This document shows, piece by piece, positions 1-7,202 of a stretch of DNA of 25,260 nucleotides. The notes below the pieces were generated by a model, which was given only the letters and a program-made list of their open reading frames with translations, did not search any database and was not told where the DNA came from. Position 1 is the stretch's first letter. Each line of letters starts with the position of its first letter. Both the position numbers and the translations under genes were made by a program. The stretch comes from CALFCX01 sp964603025 (GTDB lineage Bacteria > Margulisbacteria > WOR-1 > JAKLHX01). Where the stretch lies: positions 1-25,260 of the forward strand of contig CAZRTO010000017.1 in assembly GCA_964603025.1 (NCBI GenBank), read 5' to 3'.

Positions 1-1025
1 CTGGCCGAGCCGTCGGTTGGCAGGACATGATTGGGTCCCGCGATATAGTCGCCGGCCGCCACTGGAGAGAACGGCCCCATGAATACGGCGCCGGCATTAG
101 TCACCTGCTCCAGCAGTTTTTGAGGCACCGCCACCATCAGCTCAAGGTGCTCCGGAGCTATTTGATTAGAGAGTTTTACGGCTTCTTCCAGCGTCTTTAC
201 GGTCTTGATAGAACACTGTTTAAGATGGCCTGTCTTTTTCAGCTGGTTCTTCACATCCCGTTCAATTTCGCGTGAAGTGGTTATAAGCACTGCCGTAGAA
301 TCCGGATCGTGCTCGGCCTGCGACACCATGTCCAGGGCAACATATCTTACATCCGCGGTTTCGTCCGCGATTATGACCACATCGCTGGGCCCGGCAAGCT
401 TGTCTATGCCGACCTGCCCGTAAAGCATCTTCTTTGCAAGAGTGACAAAGATATTGCCCGGACCGACTATCTTGTCCACGCGCGGGATAGTCCTTGTGCC
501 AAACGCCATGGCTGCTATCGCCTGGGCTCCTCCGATCTTGAATATGTTCCTTATGCCCAGCTCCCGCGCCGCGGCCAGCACATACGGACTTATTTTTTTA
601 TCCCTGCCCGCCGGAGTGGTCATTATGATATTTTTTACCCCGGCGATCTGTGCCGGGATGGCGTTCATGAGAACGGATGAAGGATAAGGCGCGCGCCCGC
701 CCGGAACATATATACCGACTGAATCAATCGGAATACTCCTCAACCCGAGGACAGAATCATCATCAAGCGTTTCAAACCACTGGTCGGGCTTCTGGTTCTC
801 GTGATAGGCGCGTATGTTCTTGACCGCCCTGCGCAAAGAGCCGAGATATTCCCTGTCCACTTCGGCGTAGGCCTTGTCGATCTCTCTGGCCGAAACCTTC
901 ATCTGTACCGCCGTCTTAAAGACCGCTTTGTCGAATTTGGCACAGTACTTGAGCAGCGCCCTGTCGCCGCCCCGCCTCACGTCGTCGATTATTTTCTTTA
1001 CTGCGGCTTCACGGTCGCTTTTCAC
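1..1025 (-). CDS. hisD: histidinol dehydrogenase, C-terminus outside window
   Basis: Catalyses the last two steps of histidine biosynthesis, L-histidinol to L-histidine, using NAD and zinc. About 341 residues are visible. Family signatures read in order include GGRAPYPSS, KIVGPGN, GPSDVVIIAD, SQAEHDPDS (Gln/His zinc-ligand region), APEHLEL and AGDYIAGPNHVLPT. The start chosen is GTG at 1023-1025; its bases overlap the TGA stop of the upstream nucleotidyltransferase (GTGA), and an AAGAAGGGG purine tract lies about 11 bases upstream. The N-terminus is some 15-20 residues shorter than usual for the family; the frame stays open upstream, with an ATT codon nearer the SD, so a non-canonical start slightly upstream is possible. 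Last visible gene of the envelope/sugar operon; hisC lies in a different operon at 10012-11103. Function is secure, start moderately so. Confidence 0.95.
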   Translation of the reverse strand, partial: MKSDREAAVKKIIDDVRRGGDRALLKYCAKFDKAVFKTAVQMKVSAREIDKAYAEVDREYLGSLRRAVKNIRAYHENQKPDQWFETLDDDSVLGLRSIPIDSVGIYVPGGRAPYPSSVLMNAIPAQIAGVKNIIMTTPAGRDKKISPYVLAAARELGIRNIFKIGGAQAIAAMAFGTRTIPRVDKIVGPGNIFVTLAKKMLYGQVGIDKLAGPSDVVIIADETADVRYVALDMVSQAEHDPDSTAVLITTSREIERDVKNQLKKTGHLKQCSIKTVKTLEEAVKLSNQIAPEHLELMVAVPQKLLEQVTNAGAVFMGPFSPVAAGDYIAGPNHVLPTDGSA

Positions 1026-2083
1026 AGTAATTTTGACCCCTTCTTTACGATCGAATAATCCGCGAGCACCACCCCGTAGATCATCTCCACAAAATCCTCT
1101 ATTATACAGTTCTCCCCTATTATACAGTTCTTTAGCTTTACATCCTTGCCTATCTTGGAGTTGCGCAGTATGATCGAATCCTCGACGACCGCCCCTTCTT
1201 CAAGAGAGACTTTTTCCCCTATAACCGAAAAGCTTTTGACGCTGGCCTTATCAGAGATCCTGGCGTCTTTGCCTATGATCAGAGGCGCCCTGAGCTTGGC
1301 AGAAGCGCTTATCTCCGCGGACGGATGCACCCAGGTGTTTTCTCCGCGCTTTTTGCCGTCAATGCTCACTCGGACCTCCCCGTTCAAGATATCCTTGTGG
1401 GCCTGCATATACTTTTGCGGGCTGCCTATATCCATCCAGTACGCCTCGGACACCAAAGCATAGACCTTTTCTCCTTTTTCAAGAAGTCCCGGAAACAGCT
1501 CTCTTTCAAAAGAATACGGCTTGTCGGACGGAACATCGTTGAATACCGACGGATCAAGGACATAAATGCCGGCATTTATATTTTTGACCGTGACCTGTTC
1601 CCAGCTCGGTTTCTCAAGGAACCGGATGGCCCTTCCTGAATCGTCGGTCAGCACAAGTCCGTAGGGGGTCGGATCTTCGACCTCCGTAAGGGCTATGGTC
1701 GCTCTTGCCCCGTTCTTCTTATGGAATTTGATAAGTTCGGAAATATCTATGTCGGTAAGTATGTCGCCGTTGAAGACTATCAAAGGCTCATTATCGAACA
1801 GGTTCTCGGCGTTCTTGACCGCGCCCGCGGTCCCCAACGGGGTCTTCTCTATGGAATAGCTTATCTTAACCCCTAGGTCGCGGCCGTCGCCCAGTATAAG
1901 CTCCATATTGGACGGCAGATAATGGAGATTAAGTATTATATCCGTTATGCCGTAGCGCTTCAAAAGCTCTATCTGGTGGATGACAAAAGGCCTGTTGGCC
2001 ACCGTCACGACCGGCTTGGGCCTGTTGTATGTGAGCGGGCGCATCCTGGTGCCGAACCCGCCGGCTATTATTACGGCTTTCAT
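1022..2083 (-). CDS. sugar-phosphate nucleotidyltransferase, probable mannose-1-phosphate guanylyltransferase
   Basis: Transfers a nucleotide to a hexose 1-phosphate, giving an NDP-sugar for glycan or envelope synthesis in the cytoplasm. 353 residues. The N-terminal Rossmann-like transferase domain (about 1-230) opens with AVIIAGGFGTRMRPLT, has KPVVTVANRPF, and FNGDILTDID as the metal-binding segment. From about 250 to the end are hexapeptide repeats typical of a left-handed beta helix (for example IIGKDARISDKASVKS and SIILRNSKIGKDVKLKN). The sugar is inferred from context: the gene directly upstream is a bifunctional phosphoglucose/phosphomannose isomerase three bases away, which would supply mannose 6-phosphate, making GDP-mannose the likeliest product. 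Glucose-1-phosphate uridylyl- or thymidylyltransferase activity cannot be excluded. No phosphomannomutase is present in the window. Confidence 0.85.
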   Translation of the reverse strand: MKAVIIAGGFGTRMRPLTYNRPKPVVTVANRPFVIHQIELLKRYGITDIILNLHYLPSNMELILGDGRDLGVKISYSIEKTPLGTAGAVKNAENLFDNEPLIVFNGDILTDIDISELIKFHKKNGARATIALTEVEDPTPYGLVLTDDSGRAIRFLEKPSWEQVTVKNINAGIYVLDPSVFNDVPSDKPYSFERELFPGLLEKGEKVYALVSEAYWMDIGSPQKYMQAHKDILNGEVRVSIDGKKRGENTWVHPSAEISASAKLRAPLIIGKDARISDKASVKSFSVIGEKVSLEEGAVVEDSIILRNSKIGKDVKLKNCIIGENCIIEDFVEMIYGVVLADYSIVKKGSKLL

Positions 2084-2086
2084 TTA

Positions 2087-3142
2087 CTATTTCCCCAGTT
2101 CTTGTTTGAGCCTGTCTATGGCCTTCACCGGCATCGGGTCCTCGCCGCCCAGCACTGCCAGATAAAGACTGACAAAATCCCCGAAATAGCAAAGCGACAG
2201 CATCCTGGCCAGAAGCGATCTCCCGGCGGAATGTACTTCCGCGACTCCGGCAGTGCTGCTTTCTATGATCTTTCTGGTAACATCTATGCGCTTTTTCATT
2301 TTGTCGCTTTCGTCGCCATCCCGCAACAACACCACAAAAATGTCCTTGGAGCCTTTGCCCGCGAGATTGACTATCTCGTTGTGGTCCAGTTCGGGAAAAA
2401 CATTGTGGCATGAATTCATCTTGCTGTTCTCGCTTATCTGGCATTTCCACCTGTAAGCGGCCGCGTCACTGCCGCCATGCGAACCGAAAATATACGGCAT
2501 CCTGCCGATCAAGGACCCGGCGATCTTTTTTGCGGCGTTCACGGCCTGCGGCTTGCCGGGCCCAAGATCTCCGGCCATTTGCTCGAGTATGCTTATGGAT
2601 TCGTCAAGCTGGCCAGCAAGCCCGGCTTCCGGAAAAAGTTTTGAGAGGACGGATATGACCGGGACCAAAAGATAAGGCATCGAAGCCCTCGGGGGAAATC
2701 CCTCTGGTATGCTGAACAGGATATTCCCGTTCAAAGATGCCAGCGAGCCGAGGCGCCCTCCGGAGGTCACCGCGACGATCTTTGCTCCGCTGCGCGCGGC
2801 CGCTTCATAACACGAAAGCGTCTCTTCCGTGTTGCCCGAATAACTGAGAACAAAAACAAGAGTGTCCGGACCTGTGAACCGCGGGATCTCGTACCCTCTT
2901 GACACAGCCGAGGGGACCTTTAATGCCTTTGATATCAGATTTGAGGATATGTCCGCGCTGATCGCCGAGCCCCCCATGCCGCAAAAAAGTATATTTTTGA
3001 ACCCGGGATCTGCCTCTGCCGGGGCAAGGGCTGGCGCAATGGACCGGGCGTCCTTCATCATTTCCGGGAACCTGGATATCAGAGCTGCCATCCCGCCGGG
3101 ATCTATTTTTGACAGCATCGCAGTATCGTCAAGAACGCTCAT
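2087..3142 (-). CDS. bifunctional phosphoglucose/phosphomannose isomerase
   Basis: Interconverts glucose 6-phosphate, fructose 6-phosphate and mannose 6-phosphate. 351 residues, the usual length for the SIS-domain bifunctional family rather than the longer classical Pgi. Two SIS halves are visible: GMGGSAISAD and VLSYSGNTEETL in the first (about 50-150), and GSHGGSDAAAYRWK followed by the family ENSK and FPELDHNEIV segment carrying the catalytic His in the second. The ATG overlaps the TGA of the S41 protease (ATGA, 3139-3142), and the next gene begins three bases after its stop, so translation is coupled along the operon. Placed before a nucleotidyltransferase, it probably draws fructose 6-phosphate towards mannose 6-phosphate. 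Confidence 0.9.
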   Translation of the reverse strand: MSVLDDTAMLSKIDPGGMAALISRFPEMMKDARSIAPALAPAEADPGFKNILFCGMGGSAISADISSNLISKALKVPSAVSRGYEIPRFTGPDTLVFVLSYSGNTEETLSCYEAAARSGAKIVAVTSGGRLGSLASLNGNILFSIPEGFPPRASMPYLLVPVISVLSKLFPEAGLAGQLDESISILEQMAGDLGPGKPQAVNAAKKIAGSLIGRMPYIFGSHGGSDAAAYRWKCQISENSKMNSCHNVFPELDHNEIVNLAGKGSKDIFVVLLRDGDESDKMKKRIDVTRKIIESSTAGVAEVHSAGRSLLARMLSLCYFGDFVSLYLAVLGGEDPMPVKAIDRLKQELGK

Positions 3143-4344
3143 TTTATCATCCCCTTGATCACTTCGACCGCTTTGTCCATTTGCACATCTTTTTCGTTGT
3201 CTTCATCCGGGAATTCGGGTTCTTTCTCGTCGTCTCCGCTTTCACCGTTGTCCCTCTCTCTACCGGTCCTTACCTCTATATCGGGATATATCCCTTTTTT
3301 TGAGATATCATGGCCGCTCGGGGTCAGGTACTTGGCCACCGTCAGCAGAACAGCGGAATTGTCCGGAAGCTGCCGTACGGATTGGACCGAAGCTTTGCCG
3401 AAAGTATGATACCCAACGAGCGTGCCGTAATTATTGTCCCTGACGGCCCCCGCAAGGATCTCTGAAGCGCTGGCGCTTCCCTCATTGATCAGCATGACCA
3501 GAGGCCCCTGCCATATGCGCTCGCCTGAAGACCTCATGGCCTCCCTGCGCCCCTCCCTGTCCACGGTAAAGACTATTATATCGTCCTTTTTGAGGAACAT
3601 GCCCGCAATATCGGCCGCATTGGAAAGAAGACCTCCGCCGTTGTTGCGCACGTCAAGGATGAGGCCTTTTGCCCCTTTTGAGATCGATTCGTTCAGGGCC
3701 TTTCTTATTTCGCTGCCGGCATTGATGTTCTCGAACGTATTCAGTTTGATATATCCTATCTTATCCGGAAGCATTTTGTATTCCACGCTCTTGACCACTA
3801 TGTTGTCCCGGACTATGGAATAATCTCTTTTCTCCTTTTGGCCGCGTTTGACTATGCCGAGCTTGACGGTCGTCCCTTTTTCCCCGCGTATCATGCTCAC
3901 GGCTTCTTCGAGCCCCATATCCCTGGTAAGCTTGCCGTCTATACTCACGATCGTGTCCCCCGATCTGAGCCCGGCTTTTGAAGCCGGCGTGTCCGGTATC
4001 GGCGAGATAACGGTTATCTTCTTGTCCTTTATCCCTATGTATATACCTATCCCTGAATAGGACCCCTTCATTCTCATCTGCATCTCCCGAAAGGGCTTGG
4101 GTTCCATGAACCTGGTGTAGGGATCGTCCAGGGAATCGAGCATTCCCTTGATGGCGCCGTAAATGAGCTTTTGGTCGTCAACTTTTTTTTCAACGTAATC
4201 GCTTTTCACAAGCTCAAGGACCTGCATGAATACCTGGAGCCTCTGGTTAAGGCTGCCCCAAGCGGACACCGCCTTTTGCATCCCTGCGAAGGACACCGAA
4301 AGGACCGCGGCTACGACCAAATATTTAAAGACCTCTTTCTTCAT
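3139..4344 (-). CDS. S41 carboxy-terminal processing peptidase (CtpA/Prc family)
   Basis: A periplasmic serine protease that trims C-termini of exported proteins or controls peptidoglycan hydrolases. 401 residues from the chosen ATG at 4342-4344, which has GGAGG five bases upstream; the reading frame extends 37 codons further, but that part overlaps the upstream gene and precedes the signal peptide. Order of parts: signal peptide or membrane anchor (VFKYLVVAAVLSVSFAG, 5-21), N-terminal helical region, PDZ domain (about 97-168), and the S41 domain with NEGSASASEI (nucleophile Ser about 292) and FGKASVQS (Lys about 317); their spacing of 25 matches the Ser-Lys dyad of the family. The tail (about 360-390) is very acidic (DDEKEPEFPDEDNEKD). 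The neighbour upstream is an EnvC-like M23 hydrolase 16 bases away, a common pairing in which the protease and a murein hydrolase system act together. Confidence 0.93.
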   Translation of the reverse strand: MKKEVFKYLVVAAVLSVSFAGMQKAVSAWGSLNQRLQVFMQVLELVKSDYVEKKVDDQKLIYGAIKGMLDSLDDPYTRFMEPKPFREMQMRMKGSYSGIGIYIGIKDKKITVISPIPDTPASKAGLRSGDTIVSIDGKLTRDMGLEEAVSMIRGEKGTTVKLGIVKRGQKEKRDYSIVRDNIVVKSVEYKMLPDKIGYIKLNTFENINAGSEIRKALNESISKGAKGLILDVRNNGGGLLSNAADIAGMFLKKDDIIVFTVDREGRREAMRSSGERIWQGPLVMLINEGSASASEILAGAVRDNNYGTLVGYHTFGKASVQSVRQLPDNSAVLLTVAKYLTPSGHDISKKGIYPDIEVRTGRERDNGESGDDEKEPEFPDEDNEKDVQMDKAVEVIKGMIK

Positions 4345-4360
4345 CTTGCCTCCGTTCTTT

Positions 4361-5524
4361 TTATGGCAGCCATTTCTCTGGGTCCTGAGTGGCCCCGTTG
4401 CGCCTGACCTCAAAATGCAGATGCGGTCCGGTGGAATATCCCGTACTTCCGACAAGCCCTATGACCTGTCCCTTGTCGACCTGCTGGTCTTTTTGCACAT
4501 ATATGCGGGACATGTGCGCATATACCGTGGAAAAACCCTTTCCGTGGTCTATGATCACCGCTTTGCCATACCCGCCCCACCAGCCGGAGAATATGACCTC
4601 TCCGCCGTCGGCCGCCTTTATCGGCGTGCCGTAGGAATTGGCTATATCAAGCCCGGTATGGAACTGCATTCTTCTGGAAAAAGGACTGCGCCTGTTGCCG
4701 TACCTTGATGTGATCCTGCCCTGCAGAGGCCAGATGAACTTTCCGGTACCGCCCTTGACGACTATCCCTTTTGCGGCACGCTCCGCGACGAGTTTTTGGA
4801 TGTGCTTTTCGATCTCTTTGGAGATCTGCTCCAGCTCCTCTATTTTCTTCTCATAATCCCTTCTCCTGGCCTCCAGGGCCTGATTGGCCTTCTCTTTTTC
4901 CTGGGCTTGTTTTTCGATATTCTTCTTTTTGTATAGAATGTACGAAGCCAGCTGCTTTATTTCCTGCGTCACGCCTTCGACCTGGGATTTTTTTGAGGAG
5001 ATCTTGCTGTATTCGGACGAGATCTCGTTGGCAAGCCTCAGGTCGCGGGACATTATCTTCTCAAAATAGTAGCTTTTGCTTATAAAATCGCCGAGAGTAT
5101 CGGCTGACAGGAACAGCTGTATATAGTTCAGCCCTCCCGATTTATAGACCTCTCTTATCCTGTCCTTGAGCAGCCCGCTGCGCTGCCCCAGTTTGTCGCG
5201 CGTCTCTTCAAGGGATGACTGCAGGTATTTAAGCCTTCTTTCGTTGGCCTGTTTCTGCTGTTCCGCCCTTGAGAGCTGCCCTTCGGTCTTTTTAAGGTCC
5301 CTGTTGATTATGAACAGCTGCTGGACTACGTTCTTCTGTTCTCTTTCGGTCCTCTGAAGCCTGGCCTTGCTTTCCTCAAGTTCCTGATATATTTTGTTGA
5401 GCTCTTCTCTTTTCTCGGTAAGCTCGTCCTTGTCGGTCTTTTGCTGTGCAAAGGACGCAGATGATAGCAAGAGCGCGAAGACCGAAATAAGGGACAATAT
5501 TTTCCTGTGAGAGAGAGATTTCAC
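4361..5524 (-). CDS. EnvC-like M23 murein hydrolase or hydrolase activator
   Basis: An exported protein acting on or regulating peptidoglycan cleavage during cell separation. 387 residues from GTG at 5522-5524. Parts: signal peptide (ILSLISVFALLLSSASFA), a long coiled coil from about residue 28 to 250 rich in Glu, Lys and Gln, and a C-terminal M23/LytM domain. Zinc ligands appear intact: FHTGLDIANSYG (His 289, Asp 293) and GPHLHFEV (second His about 370), with YAHMS between. Because the active site is complete it may be a true endopeptidase rather than a degenerate EnvC activator. The GTG has no SD and sits six bases after a TATAAT, so the mRNA is probably leaderless; two TTG codons further upstream (5557 and 5542) fall within or before the promoter. 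First gene of the operon leading to hisD. Confidence 0.9.
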   Translation of the reverse strand: MKSLSHRKILSLISVFALLLSSASFAQQKTDKDELTEKREELNKIYQELEESKARLQRTEREQKNVVQQLFIINRDLKKTEGQLSRAEQQKQANERRLKYLQSSLEETRDKLGQRSGLLKDRIREVYKSGGLNYIQLFLSADTLGDFISKSYYFEKIMSRDLRLANEISSEYSKISSKKSQVEGVTQEIKQLASYILYKKKNIEKQAQEKEKANQALEARRRDYEKKIEELEQISKEIEKHIQKLVAERAAKGIVVKGGTGKFIWPLQGRITSRYGNRRSPFSRRMQFHTGLDIANSYGTPIKAADGGEVIFSGWWGGYGKAVIIDHGKGFSTVYAHMSRIYVQKDQQVDKGQVIGLVGSTGYSTGPHLHFEVRRNGATQDPEKWLP

Positions 5525-5530
5525 AATTAC

Positions 5531-5559
5531 ATTATAATACAAGGGGTTATAAAACAAAA
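5531..5559 (-). promoter_or_regulatory. promoter of the M23-ctpA-hisD operon, leaderless type
   Basis: Read on the minus strand, a perfect TATAAT lies at 5536-5531, then GTAATT, then the GTG start at 5524. A weak -35 (TTTTGT with a 17-base spacer, or TTGTTT with 15) overlaps the T-tract of the preceding terminator. Transcription should begin on or next to the start codon. Confidence 0.65.
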
Positions 5560-5582
5560 CCCCCCGGAAACCGGGGGGTTTT
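5556..5582. terminator. bidirectional Rho-independent terminator after the outer-membrane-type gene
   Basis: A 12-bp perfect stem (AAAACCCCCCGG with its complement) closed by a three-base loop, 24 bases after the stop of the secreted protein gene at 5606. On the minus strand it is followed by TTTTGTTTT. It separates that gene from the M23 operon. Confidence 0.9.
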
Positions 5583-5605
5583 TGTGTCAGGGAACAGTTG
5601 TCATC

Positions 5606-6277
5606 CTAGAAAGAATGGCTGTATCCCAAAGCGGCGTTGAGCCCTTTAAGCGCGGCCACGCCAGAGGCATATTTCAGCCCGGCGTATCCAAGCTCTCCGT
5701 AGATCTTGCCCATATCGGTAATATTGTGCTTACCGCCCAGGAACGCTTCATAGCCCCATCCTCCGGTCCTCTCTCCGTTGACCTTGACAGGAAGGATGTA
5801 AGCCGCTCCGGTATACCAGTCGACCGGTATGGCCGGGTTCTTCAGGAAATCAAGCGCATAGGTGCCGCCGAGTTTGACATCGACGGATTTCATCGGGTTG
5901 TCTATGGCCGCTGCGCTGTTCGGGTTATTTCCGGTCAGATAATCCAGGCTGAGCCTCGCGGCCGCGCCGGGTATCCAGTTGGCCAGAGAATAATCCATGT
6001 CCATAGTTATCCCAGGTATGCCCGCGGTCAATCCTGCCTTCGCGCCCAGAGAAAGTCCCATGCCCTTAGACGCGTCCGATTTTGCGGTTACCGATGGAGG
6101 CGGAACTACCGCTGCCGGTTCGGGAACAACTTTGTCAGGCGACACAGGGGCTGGTTTCACCGGCGTGATCTTTCTCGGCGTCGGCTTTACCACTTTTCTG
6201 GCCGGAGCGGCCAGAAGATCCGCAGATAATCCTGCGATAAGAGAAACGCTCAATATCAATGCTAATATCTTTTTCAT
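5606..6277 (-). CDS. secreted beta-barrel-like outer membrane protein, unknown function
   Basis: Not assigned to a named family. 223 residues; ATG at 6277 with AGGAG seven bases upstream. A clear signal peptide (MKKILALILSVSLIAGL, cleavage probably after LLAAPA) is followed by a Pro/Lys/Val-rich linker (about 24-66, with PVKPAPVSP and PEPAAVVPPPS) and then a C-terminal region of alternating aromatic and hydrophobic strands rich in Gly (GLSLGAKAGLTAG, AAARLSLDYLTG, SVDVKLGGTYALDF, IYGELGYAGLKY). It ends GYSHSF; a terminal Phe is characteristic of Bam-assembled outer membrane proteins. The proline-rich segment could span periplasm or peptidoglycan. The gene is monocistronic, between its own promoter with a long leader and a strong terminator. 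Confidence 0.75.
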   Translation of the reverse strand: MKKILALILSVSLIAGLSADLLAAPARKVVKPTPRKITPVKPAPVSPDKVVPEPAAVVPPPSVTAKSDASKGMGLSLGAKAGLTAGIPGITMDMDYSLANWIPGAAARLSLDYLTGNNPNSAAAIDNPMKSVDVKLGGTYALDFLKNPAIPVDWYTGAAYILPVKVNGERTGGWGYEAFLGGKHNITDMGKIYGELGYAGLKYASGVAALKGLNAALGYSHSF

Positions 6278-6439
6278 TTTGTACTCCTTTTTCGGTTATT
6301 GATCGCGCGACCGGCCTCTCAGACCCGTCAAATAAAGAGAATCCTAGTTGCCTCTTTTTTTTCGGAGTCCCGGACCGACGCACGCAAATGCTTGCGGCAA
6401 CCGAAAATATTTCACCTCCTTTGAACCCCGCAAAGCTTA
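6278..6439 (-). promoter_or_regulatory. long structured 5' leader of the outer-membrane-type gene
   Basis: About 160 bases between the predicted start site near 6439 and the ATG. Reading on the minus strand: an AGGAGG far from the real start (6420-6415), a GTTGCC/GGCAAC helix (6401-6396 with 6352-6347) enclosing a small hairpin (GCAAGC-ATTT-GCGTGC) and a GGTCCGGGACTCC segment, then AACTAGGATTCTC and GGGTCTGAGAGG, and finally the gene's own AGGAG. The last two motifs resemble the core of ykkC-class riboswitches, but the usual 3' half of that aptamer is not seen, so no class is called. Confidence 0.5.
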
Positions 6440-6445
6440 CTAATA

Positions 6446-6473
6446 ATTATCCCTTAAGGGCGCATAAAGTCAA
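6446..6473 (-). promoter_or_regulatory. sigma-70-type promoter of the outer-membrane-type gene
   Basis: Minus strand TTGACT (6473-6468), 16-base spacer, GATAAT (6451-6446). It begins directly after the stop codon of the UPF0280 gene at 6480, so this gene is transcribed separately from the glycine-cleavage operon, although read-through is possible because no terminator is visible before it. Confidence 0.75.
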
Positions 6474-6479
6474 GAGGGG

Positions 6480-7202
6480 TCAGATGCGTGATATTTTTAT
6501 ATTGCCCGATATGCCCATCCTGTCGCCTTTGATTATGAGCAAGCCGAGTATCCTTTTGTTCTTTGAATACAGGGAAAGTGCTTTTTCTATATCCCCTGTA
6601 TTCTTGATATCATTGCATATGGCCGTAGCCGCGGCGTCGGCCATAGCTGCAGAAGAGGACTTGACGACCACCGCGTCCGCGCAGCCAAAGCTGAGCGAAT
6701 GTCCGACCGTCCCGGAAGAAGTGCATATCCCCAGCGGGGTTTCCGACGGATCTATTTCAAGCGATATCTTTTCGGAAAACGGGGAGCCCCCCGCAAAAAC
6801 GGCTACTTTTCTGGGAACAGAGGTCTTAATGAAAATATCGCCTCCGTTCTCCACTATGACCTGCGAAGATCTCTTCAAAAGTTCTCTGCCCACAAGATCG
6901 GAAAAAGCTCCCGCCACCGCCGCCATGGGCCCTACCTTCATTGCCGAGGAGGCCTTGATCATTTTCTTTGCTATCCTGGGAGCAAAAAAGTCGTATCGAA
7001 CCGGGACCAAAGACGCTTCGAACCCCGGTCTGCCCGTTATGTATTTTTCAAGCTGAAGCCTGTGCTCTCTGACGGTCTTTTCCGCTTCCGCCTCAAGACA
7101 GGTATCGCAGCTGACGTAGATATCGGTCTCGCCGTAGACAGTTCTAAAACTGACCAGATCGCTGCTTAAAGAATATTCCCTGTATTTCCGCTCTTCATAC
7201 AT
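6480..7202 (-). CDS. UPF0280 family protein (ApbE-like superfamily)
   Basis: A conserved protein of unknown biochemical role, related in fold to ApbE-type FAD:protein flavin transferases. 240 residues from ATG at 7200-7202, which overlaps the stop of gcvPA by eight bases; an upstream in-frame start (7325) would overlap gcvPA heavily and adds a tail unlike the family. Recognisable segments are MKVGPMAAVAGAFSDLVG, VIVENGGDIFIK, GICTSSGTVGHSLSFG (a Gly/Ser-rich segment) and DAVVVKSSSAAMADAAATA. It stands in the operon position where gcvPB would be expected but has no similarity to that protein. A role in cofactor handling for the glycine cleavage system is possible only by association. Confidence 0.8.
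   Translation of the reverse strand: MYEERKYREYSLSSDLVSFRTVYGETDIYVSCDTCLEAEAEKTVREHRLQLEKYITGRPGFEASLVPVRYDFFAPRIAKKMIKASSAMKVGPMAAVAGAFSDLVGRELLKRSSQVIVENGGDIFIKTSVPRKVAVFAGGSPFSEKISLEIDPSETPLGICTSSGTVGHSLSFGCADAVVVKSSSAAMADAAATAICNDIKNTGDIEKALSLYSKNKRILGLLIIKGDRMGISGNIKISRI

Noticed and set aside
4345..4455. Upstream start of the S41 protease (MSEVRDIPPD...)
   Set aside because: Lies inside the M23 gene and would put 37 residues ahead of the signal peptide; the internal ATG has a perfect SD.
6360..6420. Plus-strand cyclic-di-GMP (GEMM) riboswitch, suggested by CACGCAA and GGCAACC
   Set aside because: The spacing and second conserved block are absent, and on that strand it would face an antisense region with no gene.
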